A stretch of 64,000 nt of DNA from Epiperipatus broadwayi (Eukaryota; Onychophora; Udeonychophora; Euonychophora; Peripatidae). Positions 1 through 12,169 of this stretch are shown here, piece after piece (the stretch's first letter is position 1; every line of letters begins with the position of its first letter). A program made the position numbers and the translations under genes. The stretch lies in contig JAQFVV010001021.1 of assembly GCA_028023455.1 (NCBI GenBank), positions 65,329 through 129,328 of the forward strand, given 5' to 3'. The notes beneath the pieces were generated by a model that was not told the origin of the DNA, ran no database searches, and worked only from the letters and a program-made list of their open reading frames with translations.

Positions 1-1827
1 AAACTGTATGCGAGTGAACATTTTTTTTTTTTTTAGTTAAAATATTTATTAATAAAGTGGAAAAACTATAATGGATAGTCCTTATTTGTTCAGCAGATTG
101 TTTGTAGTAAATTTATAAGCTTCAGTGGATATATATATATAGATATGTATATATATATATATATATAAGCAAAGGATAAAACGCTTTTTAAATAGACTAT
201 TATGGAAAACATTCTCTCCAACATTTATTTGCAAAAAATGATGAGGGAGACATTAACACTTTCCAGTCTAGGGGATATTAGTAATCTTTTAACTCGAAGT
301 ATATCTATATGTGTGTGTTTGTTTATGTGCATGTAATTACAAATATTAAAATAAGTAATTAAAATTTTTCCAATAAATAAAATACAGTAATATATTATGA
401 TCTTCAATAGTTTATTTATTTAAAATTCCTACACTGCTTTAACCCCTACGATTGTTAATAGTGGCTATAATGTAGTAATGATTTTAACAATGGCAAACAA
501 CAGGAATGTAATTACATTAATACCGTCATTAGGTTATTATTGTGTACCAAACAAAGTTTTAAATTTATAACATCAATTAATAAGATTTTAGAACATATCA
601 ATGATGTAACAGTTTTTACAAAGCTTTCATAAAATGGAAGTTTCATGGATAAACTCACAAAATCAAACAATTTTGTAAAAACATCCACCCCCACCAAAAA
701 ATATAAATATTTTTTAAGTATGATAAATACTTTAATATTATCATTTTATATATTTATATAAGCAGTTATCTTAGTAAATTCTTTATGATAACTATCATCA
801 ATATCTTCAAAATTTAAAAGAACATACATTGGTTTCTATCAATGTAGAAAGCCCAAATTCCTTCTACTCATTTTTAAATGTATTTGAATTGTATTTGTGT
901 ATTCATAAATATATACTTAGTTGTATCTGACAATAAAACATCATTATTAAACCATCAATCAAATTAAGAATACTGATTTTTTTTTTAAACAGAGCAAAAC
1001 AGTAATAATGTAACTAAAAATCAGGTTTCCAGTTTGAGATTTATTCATAATATAAAAACTCTTTAAAAAATTTAATTTTCTAATATTATTTTTTTTAAAA
1101 AAACATATAATTTACAGAAGATTCTACTAAAAGTTTTTGTTTGTTGATTTTTTTTAAAAAAAAAAAAAAGTTAAAAGATGGAAAAAATTGTTTAAATTAT
1201 AAAATCTACTTTAGACAATGATCATGCTAAAATGCTCTTCTGCAACTACAATTTTGCCAGAAGTCTTTCAACAATAATAATAAATTTTGAAACCAATAGT
1301 GTTATGTTCTATTGTTTCAGTCACTTGATGGTGCTATATCTAGCTAAATTCCTAGAAATATGCCATTTCTGTGGCTGCAGCAGAGCCTATAGCCTTTCTT
1401 CTATGACAAAACACAGAAAGAGTCTGTTTACTCAGCTGCCAGCTACCACTGAGGCTTCTTTCTATGCTAAAAGCACAGAAAATGCCTTCATTGGCTGCCA
1501 TATTTGCTTGTGTTATGCACTTTATTATAAGGTTGGGTTGTCTATTTTCGCTACAGTATGTGTGTGTTGACTGCATAATGTCTAAATAATTTAATGTTTC
1601 AGGTCCAACTTTTTTTCATGTGAATTGATCTACTGGTACCTTTTAACTGGTTTGGCAGTGTCATCACTGTTCCATCAGGACTGGGTAACCCTCACAATTG
1701 GATTTTAGGGTGTGTCACATCACTATTTTGAAGATCCTGATGAAAGTAACATATCTATGAGAAATCATCTGAGACAAGTAAGATGGCTATTTTGAACTTT
1801 GAAAATTGGCAATTGCCAGACACTGGA
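1..1827. other. AT-rich DNA, no recognised gene
   Basis: I see no recognisable gene. The stretch holds an AT/TA microsatellite near 129-167 and many A or T runs. An open frame of 112 codons (1232-1570, plus strand), in a slightly GC-richer patch, has an open frame of 74 codons opposite it. Its cysteine-rich product matches no family I know and lacks clear domains, so I treat it as chance or as a relic. Confidence 0.5.
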
Positions 1828-2520
1828 GTCAGCTTTCATTTTAATAGTTTGCTATAATAATTAACTTTAGTAGGTAAATTGCAATCTAATTTACTTTTTC
1901 CTCAAAATGCAGTGTCTGATTAATTACTGTCCAAAAAAAGGGTAAAATTTACTTTTATTTTTTATTAAAAAAGTACCATAACTTTTCCTATCTACACACA
2001 CACTTGAAAAAGCCCATCTCTGATTAATTACTATCCAAAAAAGTCTCCGCTATATTTACTATTATTTGTTATTAAAAAAGTAATGTAACTTTTTATACAC
2101 ACACAAAAAAAAATGCCACTATCAAAGTCAGCTTTCATTGTAAAATTTTGTTTAAATTTTGGAATTTTGTGGAAGTTGTAATATAATTAACTTTGATTCA
2201 AAACACAGTGTCTGATTAATTAAGGTCCCAAAAAGGCTAAAATTTACTTTTATTTGCTATTAAAAAAATAACATAATTTTTTATATCCACACATACACAT
2301 CCAAAAAAGTCAGTCTCTGATTAATTACTGTCCAAAAAGTGTCTAATGTACTATTATTTGCTCTTAGAAAGTAACAATTTTTTGTCAACACACAAAAAAA
2401 GCTAGTCTCTGATTAATTACTGTCCCAAAAAGTCAGCTTACATTTTAATATTTTGTTTGAATTTTTTAATTATATGTAAACTGTAATATAATTTACTTGT
2501 ATTTCCTATTCCAAAAATAA
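1828..2520. repeat. Diverged tandem array with two-level periodicity
   Basis: The motif TCTGATTAATTACTGTCC, with substitutions, recurs at about 1915, 2019, 2211, 2316 and 2408. Spacings alternate near 100 and 190 bp. A second motif, GTCAGCTTTCATT or a variant, recurs near 1828, 2125 and 2437, giving a higher-order period of about 300 bp. Units carry a T-rich block and a CACACA block between motifs. It is an old, degenerate satellite-like array with no coding potential. Confidence 0.7.
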
Positions 2521-3892
2521 AGTCAATAGTTCTACAGAATTGCTGACCCAGGAATGTTATATCTATGTGTTTTTTCTAAGCATCAACACCATCACGCAGC
2601 TGACACAATAAAACCGAAAAATACCAAAAAAATAACTACTAAAACTTCATGTATGGATCCAAACATTACTCACTCAAAGTAAACTAGTGAATAGAAAATG
2701 AAGAGAATTAAAAATCAAAAATTAATAAAAATGATTGAGATAAAGATATTTCTCTAAGAAAGAAATCAGCAAAAAATAGTATATAATAAATTTAATCTGT
2801 ACTAAGTTCTGCATTTGATAACCAGCTTTATTAATAAACTATCTCATTCATAAAAAAAATGCATAACTCTTTTTCCAAAAATTTAAGTAATCTTTGAAAT
2901 GATGCATTTAATTTTACCAGGACTTTTAATAATTCATTCACTTGATACTTCAATAAAAAAGTTATAATGATTTGTGTTGATTAGAGAATTATGAATTTTA
3001 TAAATTTGAGTTTTCTATTACCATCTCTGGAATTCCTGGCAATTAAATATAAGATATTAAAAGCTAATTGAAAGCACAAAATATAATTTAAATTCTAATA
3101 CTGACAAAATTTATAACATGTTAGAATATTCTAACTCTGTCATGCCTTGATATATTATATATGTGTCAGGTATTTTGAGCCATGGTGATAAACCTTAATT
3201 ATTCCACAAACAATATTTAAAAAAAATTTGATCGATCATAATACTTTTGACTTTTATCAAAAAATAGTAAAAGGTAAGGCAATTTATTGGTATTCCATTA
3301 ATATTATTACTTGACAAAATTGCATAGACATTGAACTTGAAAGCAAAAAAATCGTATTTAACAATTATGAAAACCCAAACATAAGACTGCCAACAGTCCT
3401 ACTGATAAATGCATGTAATGTGGATGGATCAGTATATTAAATCATTCTGACATCTTTACGTAAATCTTCCTTGATCATATTTGATGGCAAGAGAAAAAAA
3501 GAAATTTCTAAAAGTCAAAAAAAAAAAAAAAATAATGACAACAAAAATAATAAATCACAAATACTATTTTAGTGGAATTAAATGAAGCTACTATATTAAT
3601 TAATGAAAATGAGCAATATACTGTGGAATATTATACGAATCACTAAGATATTTTTTAAATAATAATTCAAACATTAAATAAAGATGTTTTTCTTCTACTC
3701 CGAAGAGTGTTTTCTTAAGAGATACCTGAGGAAGAAGTTCACGTTTACTCTATAGATATTAAAACTGAAATTCCAAAGAAAATAAATGTCATATAATGAT
3801 CACATTATAATATAAAAAAAAAAATAGCATACTGATGAGCCATTGAAGCAGAGCATAAAAAAGAGAAAATGTTTAAGGAAAAGCATATATAT
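2521..3892. other. AT-rich DNA, nothing recognised
   Basis: No open frame of note, repeat family or RNA gene is visible. Poly-A runs lie near 3518-3534 and 3816-3825. A short TA microsatellite near 3887-3896 precedes the duplicated segment. Confidence 0.5.
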
Positions 3893-4254
3893 ATATTGTG
3901 GTAGTTAATCTTCACTGTGAATTTTAAAAAAAATTGCGATCTTTAAAGGAATAAAGATTTCATTTTTAATCATATATAGTTGCGGTCATAAATCTCACTT
4001 TAAAAATAAAAAACTGTTGTATCTCTTTTATGTTTCGAGTTTTAATCTGTTTATTTTTAGAAAGTTGTTGACATTAAAATCTTTTATTCACGTTTAAATG
4101 AAAGATTATTTTAAATTTTTAAAACAATGATTGAAATATTATAGGCAATTATTTTAGTTTTAATATTTGTCAAAGAATATATGTGTTGATATGTATTTAA
4201 AAGAACAAGGAAGATATAAGATTTTAATAAAATTATATAAAAAGTTTAATTATT

Positions 4255-5040
4255 AAAACAGGCAAAACTCTATATGTATTGCCACTCAGTGCAAGCCAGA
4301 GTAATCAATGAATGACAGAAGGCTTGTGGATAATATCCCCATCTAGTGCTTACTCATCCAATATCTCCAGACTAGTTTCTGGCTTGTGGCCTTCATCAGT
4401 GAGGAGCCATGTATCTGAGAGAAGTGCACCTAGATCTTAGGATGTAATGCAACCCTCCAGCAGCCACCTTTTATCTCCATTTAACTACAAAACTGTAAGT
4501 CTTAAATTAAAAACACCATAATATTTTCAATCCAAACTCATTATCTTATATAGTCATATAGATCTGAACTCAGTTCAGTACCTATATATTATGACAACTT
4601 TAGTTCTTTAATAACAATAGCCATCACTATCCTAAGAAATAAGAAATGATGATCATGTGATGTTTATTGGCTTAAAACCACTCATTCCTAATAGGATAGT
4701 GGTGGCTATGATTATTAAAAAACCAAAGTCACCAAAATGTATAGGTACTAAAGTAAGTTCAAATCTATATGATTATATAAGCTAATAGGCTTGGAATGAA
4801 AATATTATGTTTTCAATTTAAGATTCATAGTTTTGTAATTAAGTAGAGATAAAAGGTGGCTGCTGGAGGGTTGCATTAGATCCTAAAACCTAGATGAGTA
4901 GGCATTAGATGGGGATTATATGCACAAGCTTTCTGGCATCCATTAATTACCTCTGGCTTGTACTGAGTGGGATTACATATAGAAAGTTTTGCCTGTTTTA
5001 ATAATAGTTATAAGCTAGCATAAGAAATGATGATTATGTG
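4255..5040. mobile_element. Fold-back hammerhead element, 786 bp
   Basis: The element is an imperfect palindrome. A reverse-oriented monomer (4255 to about 4640) meets a forward-oriented monomer (about 4675-5040). It begins AAAACAGGCAAAACTC and ends near GATGATTATGTG. Perfect 13-bp target duplications, AAGTTTAATTATT, lie at 4242-4254 and 5041-5053. The homologous position near 14778 in the duplicated segment has one copy of this target and no element, so it is a clean insertion. The left arm has a hammerhead core on the minus strand; the right arm has lost that part. There is no coding capacity, so it must be mobilised in trans, plausibly by a PLE. Confidence 0.85.
4358..4408 (-). ncRNA. Hammerhead ribozyme motif (fold-back element)
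   Basis: Read on the minus strand, the core CTGATGA (4393-4399) is followed by a GGC/GCC stem II with a CACAA loop and then GAAAC (4375-4379). A two-base-pair stem III (AC/GT, TA loop) and cleavage-site GTC (4370-4372) follow. Stem I pairs the bases before CTGATGA with TGGAG after the cleavage site, with a wobble and a mismatch. All invariant core bases are present. An A-A mismatch sits at the base of stem II, so activity may be weak. Confidence 0.65.
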
Positions 5041-6825
5041 AAGTTTAATTATTTAAGTTATAATTTATTATTTTGCTAACATTAAAACTATTTTTAAAAA
5101 TAGTTGATCACAAAGCATTTGAAAACAAACATTCAAACAGTATATGTTGGTATATAAAGAAAACAATGGAAGTTTTAAACATCACATGGTTTTAGAATAT
5201 AATCATAGTAATTTGGATATCATTAATTTTGCAGCAAAAGTGGTGGTGCACCTTTAAAAAAACTTTGGAAACTAGATAAAAAAATTTCAATCCAACTAGA
5301 TGACTTCCTTTTAATAAAGGTTCTAAAAAAATGTCCATAGTCATAAGGTTATTAGCCAGGATTATCAGCTAGATTATGAAGCTTCCATTCCAATTGCATA
5401 CATTATGGATGAGTTTCCATTGGAGGTATAATATTAAAATAAAATAAATATATCTAAAAAAAACTAAATGAAACCTATCTTTTCTAAACCTAACCATTGA
5501 AAAAGTCAAATTTTAGGTACACTGGGATGGAAAATGTTACTGCATGGACCAATTAATAGTTTGTGAATAGTTCCAACAATTTTTAAATTTTTATATCCAC
5601 CTCTAATGGCCTTTTAAAAAAGTTCTGTAAACAATACACTTTTATTTAGAACTTTTAAAATTTAACAAGAATGAACTTTCTTTTATAATCTTTATTTTCC
5701 TAGTTCACCAGCAATTATTACCTGAGGAAACCTGCTGAAAATCAAATCAAATTTAGGATTAAAAAGGAAAAAAGCAAAAGAAATAAAGATATTATTTTCA
5801 TTAATAATATTTTTTATTATATATTGTTGCTATGCATTTTTTTAGCCCTCCCAAAGAATCATTCTTTTAAAACAACAAAGAAAATGTTTAAAAATGTTTT
5901 TTTTTGCCTCATGTTTACAAACATACCATACATTATTTTGGTGTGAATGGTTATACTTATTAATAATTATATAATGATTATTAAAAATTATTATCATTAT
6001 AAATTTAAAATTTTATAAATGTCATTCCAAGATAGAAAGAATTGTGTTGATATTTAATGAGTCATTAAAGATATAAATACTAAAAGTAAGGCATTGGTAA
6101 ATTTAATTTGTTATGAGAATAATTTCATATGCCTGATGTTATCATATGTGATAGTATATTTTCTTTTATTTGAATAAAATATAGTGAGTTCATTTTATGA
6201 CAAAATTGTTTTATCTCAGAGATGTTGAATTTCTCTCATTGCGTAGATATTTGTATTTTTTTATGTAAGATGTGATAAATTCCTTTCATTACATGTTAAA
6301 CAAATATGTGCACAAATATATGTACAAATTTGTTTACTTTTATGACTTTCTTAAATAAGCCATTACTTGTGTTCCTAAGTTAGTTTATTCAGAAGCTTCC
6401 TTCATTATATTTTGTATAAATAGATAAGTTCGATATGTAATTAAAAGAAATTTTATCTGAGAAATACATTTAAAAATTATAGTCAAAATTAGTTACTTAT
6501 TTTATTATTAAGTAATTATATAATATTCTCTTATATAACTCTGTTTAAGATTTCATTTTTCAGCTTATAGAAAACATAACTGAATACTAATAGCACTTCA
6601 CTTTGGATTTTTTCTTTTTATTTAATAGTTCAAAACCTGTAGCAACTCCAGAAATATGTTTATTATTATTAATGATATGAAATTACTTAAATGTCAATAA
6701 AATGTTTATATTTTTTATTAAATTTGGTTTTGTGTATTTTTTTATAAGGTCGACATTTATCATTGATTTATGGTCACACATATTACATTTGCTATGGCAT
6801 TTTGATATTTGCCTTGAAACATTAA

Positions 6826-7796
6826 CCTTTCTAAGGGTCACTTTATTATTGGCCAAGTGAGGTAAAACTCAGAAACTTTTAATTGGTCAATTGACAAACT
6901 CTTTGATAAAAATATTTTCATCTTTTAATATATATTAATTTTAGTTTCGTTTTCAAAAAGTATATTAATTATTTGTAATGTAAGGAAAGTAAACGAAAGT
7001 TTTTTCAAAAATATATTTTTATTTGTATTTTATAGATATATTCAAAAGTGGAAAAATCAAAGAAAACATTACAAGCAAATTACAAGCAATGCAAACGTCA
7101 TTTATATCCCTCACAGATTTACCATTACAAATTTTTTAAGAATTTTTTAGTAAAATCTTAGCATTTTTCTAAAAATAATTATATTTTCAGCATATTTTAA
7201 CCAAAATACATTATGATATGTAAATAAATGCCAGAAAAATATTCTAAAACATTAATCTTTGTTTGAAAATTAAATAAACAGCTTGGGGCAATCTAAACTC
7301 TTGACAGGATGTCAAAATTATTGCGATCACTGGTTTCTTTTTCAATTTACAATCATGTAAAGTATACAATTTTTTAATAAATTCTTACTACTTTTGTAAA
7401 ATAACTATATTTTCAGCAGATTTTATAAAGATAATTTATAATATGTATGAAAAATAATTAAAAAAACACTCTAAAACATATATTTTCATTTTCAGCGGTG
7501 AAAAAATATTTATCAGAATCATCAGCCAATAAGAATTGAGAATGGATGGCCCAACCAATCAGAACTGGCCTTCTTCTTTTGTTAAAGTTAAAACACTCCT
7601 AGTATTGATTTTTTATTTGTAAAATAATTCAAGAGAAGGCAGCATCTTACGGGACTTTTTCTAAAGTTTCCTATAAGTATAAATATGTCACCTAAATTTC
7701 CTATAAGTATAAATACGTCACCATAGCTCAAACAATGACCGATTTAGAGCAATCCAAAGTCTTTGATGCAACAATGGGTTGAACCCCATACAAGGG
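6826..7796. mobile_element. piggyBac-like MITE, 971 bp
   Basis: The insert is flanked by TTAA at 6822-6825 and 7797-7800. It begins CCTTTCTAAGGG, and its reverse complement begins CCCTTGTATGGGG, so the ends are short imperfect inverted repeats starting with C and T bases. The homologous position at about 16580-16590 has a single TTAA and no insert, which shows precise insertion or excision. Internally it has no transposase ORF. TTAA specificity and C/T-rich ends are the piggyBac signature. It may be cross-mobilised, but its ends do not obviously match the 3.56-kb piggyBac at 10958-14513. Confidence 0.85.
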
Positions 7797-8190
7797 TTAA
7801 ATACATATAAACTAATATTTTTTATTTGCTTAGCCATATTAAATTGCCATTACATCATATAATATTATAATATAAAAAGGAAAAGGATGATGTTTACATT
7901 AAAAGGAACTTTGGATTATTTGTTTACTTATTCTAAATATATTTTGAAATCAATAAAATGCACTTTGATTTGGATATATATTTATATGAAATATGTACAT
8001 ATGTAGTAAAAGAATCTTAGATATAAAATAAATTTTACATTTTATATGTTTATCTAGTGAGAAGTGATGGATTTATTATTATTGATCCATATTTATAGTT
8101 TCAGTCTCCGGTTTACTCAGTTCATAGGGAATATTAAATAAGAAAAACCAACCTCACTTCCCTTTTATCTTTATACATATAGTACAGTTT

Positions 8191-8641
8191 GCCACACAAA
8201 TATGAGGAATGTTTGAGGAATTAGCTTTCTGAATTACTTATCATTACAGTTTTGGCATTCAGCCATTATGGATTGATAAATGTTTCATATGGTTATAAAT
8301 TTTATTTTCTTATTTCTTTTAGTGTGACCGGATGTGATTTAAATGACCTTATGTTAATAATAATATGTTGCAGTAATAATGCTGTTTTAATTCATGTGTA
8401 GTAATTTTGTCAACTTTAATACAGAAAAAAAAATATCACATTTAATTAGGGAAAGTATAGTTGGAGAAAATTTTATTCCTCAGAAATGATTAACTGTCAA
8501 AGATAGGTAGAGTATTTTTTATGCTTTTGTTAGATGTTTTTTAGGCAACAGTGGAAGATGTAGCAAGCTCTAGACTATTTCTGTATTTACAAATCAATAT
8601 AGTGTTTTATAATAATTTATAGTTCGAAATAATAATTTATT
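8191..8641. other. AT-rich spacer
   Basis: No gene is seen. A segment near 8195-8255 (ATATGAGGAATGTTTGAGG and following) resembles 22405-22460. This suggests that the duplicated segment resumes there after the nested insertions of 17.0-22.4 kb. Confidence 0.4.
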
Positions 8642-9296
8642 TTTATAGATATTTTGAATCATGTAGTTACCATAGAAAATGATAGTCTAAGTGAGATTGT
8701 AGACCAATTTGTAGAAAAGCAAAAGTATACCTTTGAAAAATGTATAGGTAAGATTTTCAATAATGCATGGAAATCTATGAGTGAGTTCTTTGATAAAATG
8801 ATGAAAGCCTTAGATGATAATGAAGAAAAGTGAGATAATTACATTAGGTAATTTGAGACTACAGCAACAGAGCCAAGTAATGATAATGAAATAAAAGTAG
8901 AAAGTGTGAAAAACAATTTTAAGATTGAAAACTCCATAATTAGTATCATTTTAGTAAAAAGTGACATAGATTATTCAAAGCTGCAAGCCAATAACAATAA
9001 TGATTTTGAGATCAATTATTCTTCTGAGATTAGGGGGAAAAGCATTGTTTTCAATGTAGAAAACTTTGATGTGAAAGATGATAACTCTGAAGACAGGAGC
9101 ATTATGGTTATTGGCATTTTAGGTAATTATTTTGATGAAATGGGTAAGGCTACAGAGGCTTATGTAGGAATGCAGACAGATCATTTTATGGACTTATATG
9201 CCAGGACTGATAAAATAATAAAAATATTGAAACAGCAGAAACTAAATATTAATAAAAGTATTGATGATGAAATACACAAAGAGGACATGAAAAGTG

Positions 9297-9536
9297 CAAA
9301 ACTCTCTACATGTACTGCAACTCAGTGCAAGCCAGAGTAATCAATGGATGCCAGAAGGCTTGTGAATAAAATCCTCATCTATTTCCTACTTATCCAATAT
9401 CCCCAGACTAGTTTTTGGTTTGTGGTATTCATCAGTGAGGAGCCTTGAATCTGAGAGCACTGCACCAATACATATAAAAATTGCTTTGCCTATTTTAATA
9501 ACAGTTAAGAGCAAGCATAAGAAATAATGATCATGT
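9297..9536. mobile_element. Short fold-back hammerhead element, 240 bp
   Basis: A 190-bp reverse-oriented piece is joined to a 60-bp forward end, both matching the monomer at 4255-5040 and 52403-53657. Flanks GACATGAAAAGTG (9284-9296) and GATGTGAAAAGTG (9537-9549) form a 13-bp target duplication with two mismatches. Removing the element and one flank restores an uninterrupted reading frame, which fixes its boundaries. It is the shortest copy here and keeps one degenerate hammerhead. Confidence 0.85.
9394..9444 (-). ncRNA. Degenerate hammerhead motif
   Basis: This is the same fold as at 4358-4408. CTGATGA and the AC-TA-GT-C stem III/cleavage site are present, but the GAAAC block reads AAAAC. 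The catalytic G12 is therefore lost and self-cleavage is not expected. Confidence 0.55.
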
Positions 9537-9740
9537 GATGTGAAAAGTGATCATTATGAAGTTGAGAGTTCTTTAAATAAGGAAAGAAAAATTGTTGCAA
9601 TAAACAGGTTTTATTTTGAAAATAGTATGATGACTTTATACTACATTGACAAGTTTTATTTAAACAATAGTCATGAATATAATGATTTTAGTTTTGATGG
9701 AACAAATATTAAGACTGATGAAAATTTAGAGCTATTATGA

Positions 9741-10849
9741 AAGGTAGTCTTTCATAAATAATTTGTAAAGACTATATATTGTATTTTAAGTATAAAGGAT
9801 TATTATATCAAAGTATATATCCATAAGGAGTTGTTTAAAAAGCAAACTATTATAAGATTTAGGCCTTCAAATTCTGTAGCTAATGAAGAAAGGGTGAAGG
9901 TGAAATGTTTATAATGGTATAGATTTTGAAAATATAATTTATCAAAATACAATAAAATGTGTGAATATATATAGCTATAGTTGAGAATACCTGGCTTATT
10001 GTTGAGAAGGTGGTAAGGATTTCATTTGGTATAAAGAATCTGTGTTTTTAGATAAATTAAGAAATGAATATGTTGGTAGGAATTTAAGCCATTTATATGA
10101 TCTAAGTGACTTGTTTATAAATATTCTTTTTGAATAAAATTAGAGGAGAACATGATATTGTCACATAATTGAAGTGGAGATTAGGATCAGATGTTTCTAA
10201 TAATAATTTTGTTTGCTATCAGGAGTCTGTATTTGGGTAATGTTCTTGATTTATTTTATAAATATCCAGTAAAAATGAAACTTGAAAAAGGCAATATTTA
10301 CATTGATAGCCTTTATTTTTTTTCAAAAAACACCTGCTTATATTTAAGAACTTAGCTAGTGTAAAGGTTCTTACAATTCTGAAGGACAGATGTATATTCC
10401 ATCATTATGAATTAAAATGATAAAGTTCATTTAATTTCATTTAGTGTTCAATACAAATTTGCTTGCATATAAGCTTAGTTAAAATGGAATGGCTACATTT
10501 GTTAATATGAGCAACATTCTTATAGTGTAATTTATTGCTTTCTTGTTTTGAGAAATATGTTTGAAAATACATATGTGATTTTAATGCTTATTAAGAAAAC
10601 ATTCTAATGTTAGGCTAATGATTATTAAATCATCATGCCTTAAAACTATGTAATTTGTATATTTTCTCCTTATAAATTAGAAAAAATAGAGAAAATAGTA
10701 ATTAAATTTAATATTTAAAAATAACTTAATAGTTGTATTGATCTATTTTAATTCTGTAAAATAATATCCTTTACTATAGATTATTTCTTGTTATTATTCA
10801 TTTCATTGATATAGTAGACTTTGTTAAAAATTTTCATAAGAGATGAGAA
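9741..10849. other. AT-rich DNA with coding-like debris
   Basis: Short blocks of sense codons, such as the one reading FKKQTIIRFRPSNSVANEER near 9835-9895, continue downstream of the acidic ORF in shifting frames to about 10300. They may be the decayed 3' part of the same gene. After 10300 nothing is recognised. Confidence 0.35.
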
Positions 10850-11539
10850 TGTGATAGTTAGCTCTTGCTTTGAATTTTTTTAAAAAAGCATAATCTTTAA
10901 AACAATAAAAAATTTATTTCTAATTGTATATAGTTGCAGTCAAAAATCTCACTTTAAAACCCTTTGAAAACCAGGTGGCCATTGTTAATTTTTAGAAGAA
11001 TTTACCCTAACTCTAATAACTTGGATATTTTGTGTTTGAATGTAATAAATATAAAAAAAACATGTTGTAAAAGCAAGGTCATATACGAAAGAATGTAATG
11101 AAGCTGTTAAAATAATCATTTCATAAAGAAAAAGTTAAAAAAAATAATATTTATAATAGTTTTAAGAATGTTTATTTTTACACTGATTCACAAATCCTAA
11201 ATTTTGAAATTCAAATGATAAAATGACACTTTCATAAACAGCTTCATCACATTCCTCACAAAATTACAAAAAAAAAATGATGTATTGGAAGTCTTACCTG
11301 AGGTAATTTTTCACTGAGAAAATTACTAAAACAGCGGACTTGCTGTGGTCCATTTTCATTCTACAGCCAGATATGTTCAGTTTTGTAAATTATCTGTAAC
11401 AATATGAAAGGTTTTTAGTGGAGAAAAAAGTAACAGAACAATGTATTCAATATATATATATAAAAAATAAAATGAAGAAAATAAACAATAAAGAAATCAA
11501 TAAATATAAAAAGATATTTATTATCACTAAATACATATG

Positions 11540-12124
11540 TGGAAGAAAGGCTGAGTTCAAATACCTGGCCCTGTAACACAGAGTGGATGGGTTGAGGAAG
11601 CCAGAAAGTCTGTAAAATGTCCAATATTACATGAGATTCCAGTTGTGTAGAATAAACTTGTATATAAATATATTTTTATTTGGCACAAAAGATATGAAGA
11701 AAGGCCAAGTTCAAATACCTGGCCCTGTAACACAGAGTGGATGGGTTGAGGAAGCCAGAAAGTCTGCAAAATGTCCAATATTACATGAGATTCCAGTTGT
11801 GTAGAATAAACTTGTATATAAATATATTTTTATTTGGCACAAAAGATATGAAGAAAGCCAGAGTTCAAATACCTGGCCCTGTAACACAGAGTGGATGGGT
11901 TGAGGAAGCCAGAAAGTCTGCAAAATGTCCAATATTACATGAGATTTCAGTTGTGTAGAATAAACTTGTATATAAATATATTTTTATTTGGCACAAAAGA
12001 TATGAAGAAAGGCCAAGTTCAAATACCTGGCCCTGTAACACAGAGTGGATGGGTTGAGGAAGCCAGAAAGTCTGCAAAATGTCCAATATTACATGAGATT
12101 TCAGTTGTGTAGAATAAACTTGTA
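11540..12124 (+). repeat. 154-bp tandem repeat, about 3.8 copies
   Basis: Near-identical units start near 11540, 11694, 11848 and 12002, each containing ACCTGGCCCTGTAACACAG. Units differ by a few substitutions only, so the array expanded recently or has been homogenised. Because 154 is not a multiple of three, it creates overlapping open frames of about 73 codons on both strands. These are artefacts of the repeat, not genes. It lies between the piggyBac end and the transposase stop. Confidence 0.9.
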
Positions 12125-12169
12125 TATACATAAAGATACATTTGTTCCATCTAAAACTTCAAAAATCAT

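Larger units (their letters stand above)
3893..8190 (+). repeat. Duplicated 2.5-kb segment, copy A
   Basis: This segment aligns by eye, in direct orientation, with 10850-16990. Shared landmarks include the stretch near 3965-4000 (matching 10922-10955), the sequence after 5041 (matching 14770 onward), 6660-6825 (matching 16430-16590) and 7815-8170 (matching 16600-16960). Copy A carries two insertions that copy B lacks, at 4255-5040 and 6826-7796. It is either a segmental duplication or two members of an undescribed non-coding repeat. Divergence looks like roughly 15-20% with many indels, so it is old. Confidence 0.75.
8642..9740 (+). pseudogene. Decayed acidic protein, unknown, split by insertion
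   Basis: One reading frame runs from about 8642 to 9738 with two in-frame stops (TGA at 8831 and TAA at 8849) and one insertion (9297-9536). Reading across the insertion gives a continuous frame, with ...EDMK before and SDHYEVESS... after. The product would exceed 270 residues after the stops. It is rich in D, E, N and K, with a helical stretch near YARTDKIIKILKQQK, and has no cysteine motif, signal peptide or membrane segment. It resembles the low-complexity gag proteins of LTR elements in style only. I do not recognise the family. Broken frames continue weakly downstream to about 10300. Confidence 0.45.

Noticed and set aside
1232-1570. 112-codon ORF as a gene
   Set aside because: No domain, no supporting context and an open frame on the other strand; could be chance in a GC-richer patch.
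11415-12131. Overlapping ~73-codon open frames on both strands
   Set aside because: They are produced by the 154-bp tandem repeat, whose period is not a multiple of three; the same peptide recurs in successive frames.
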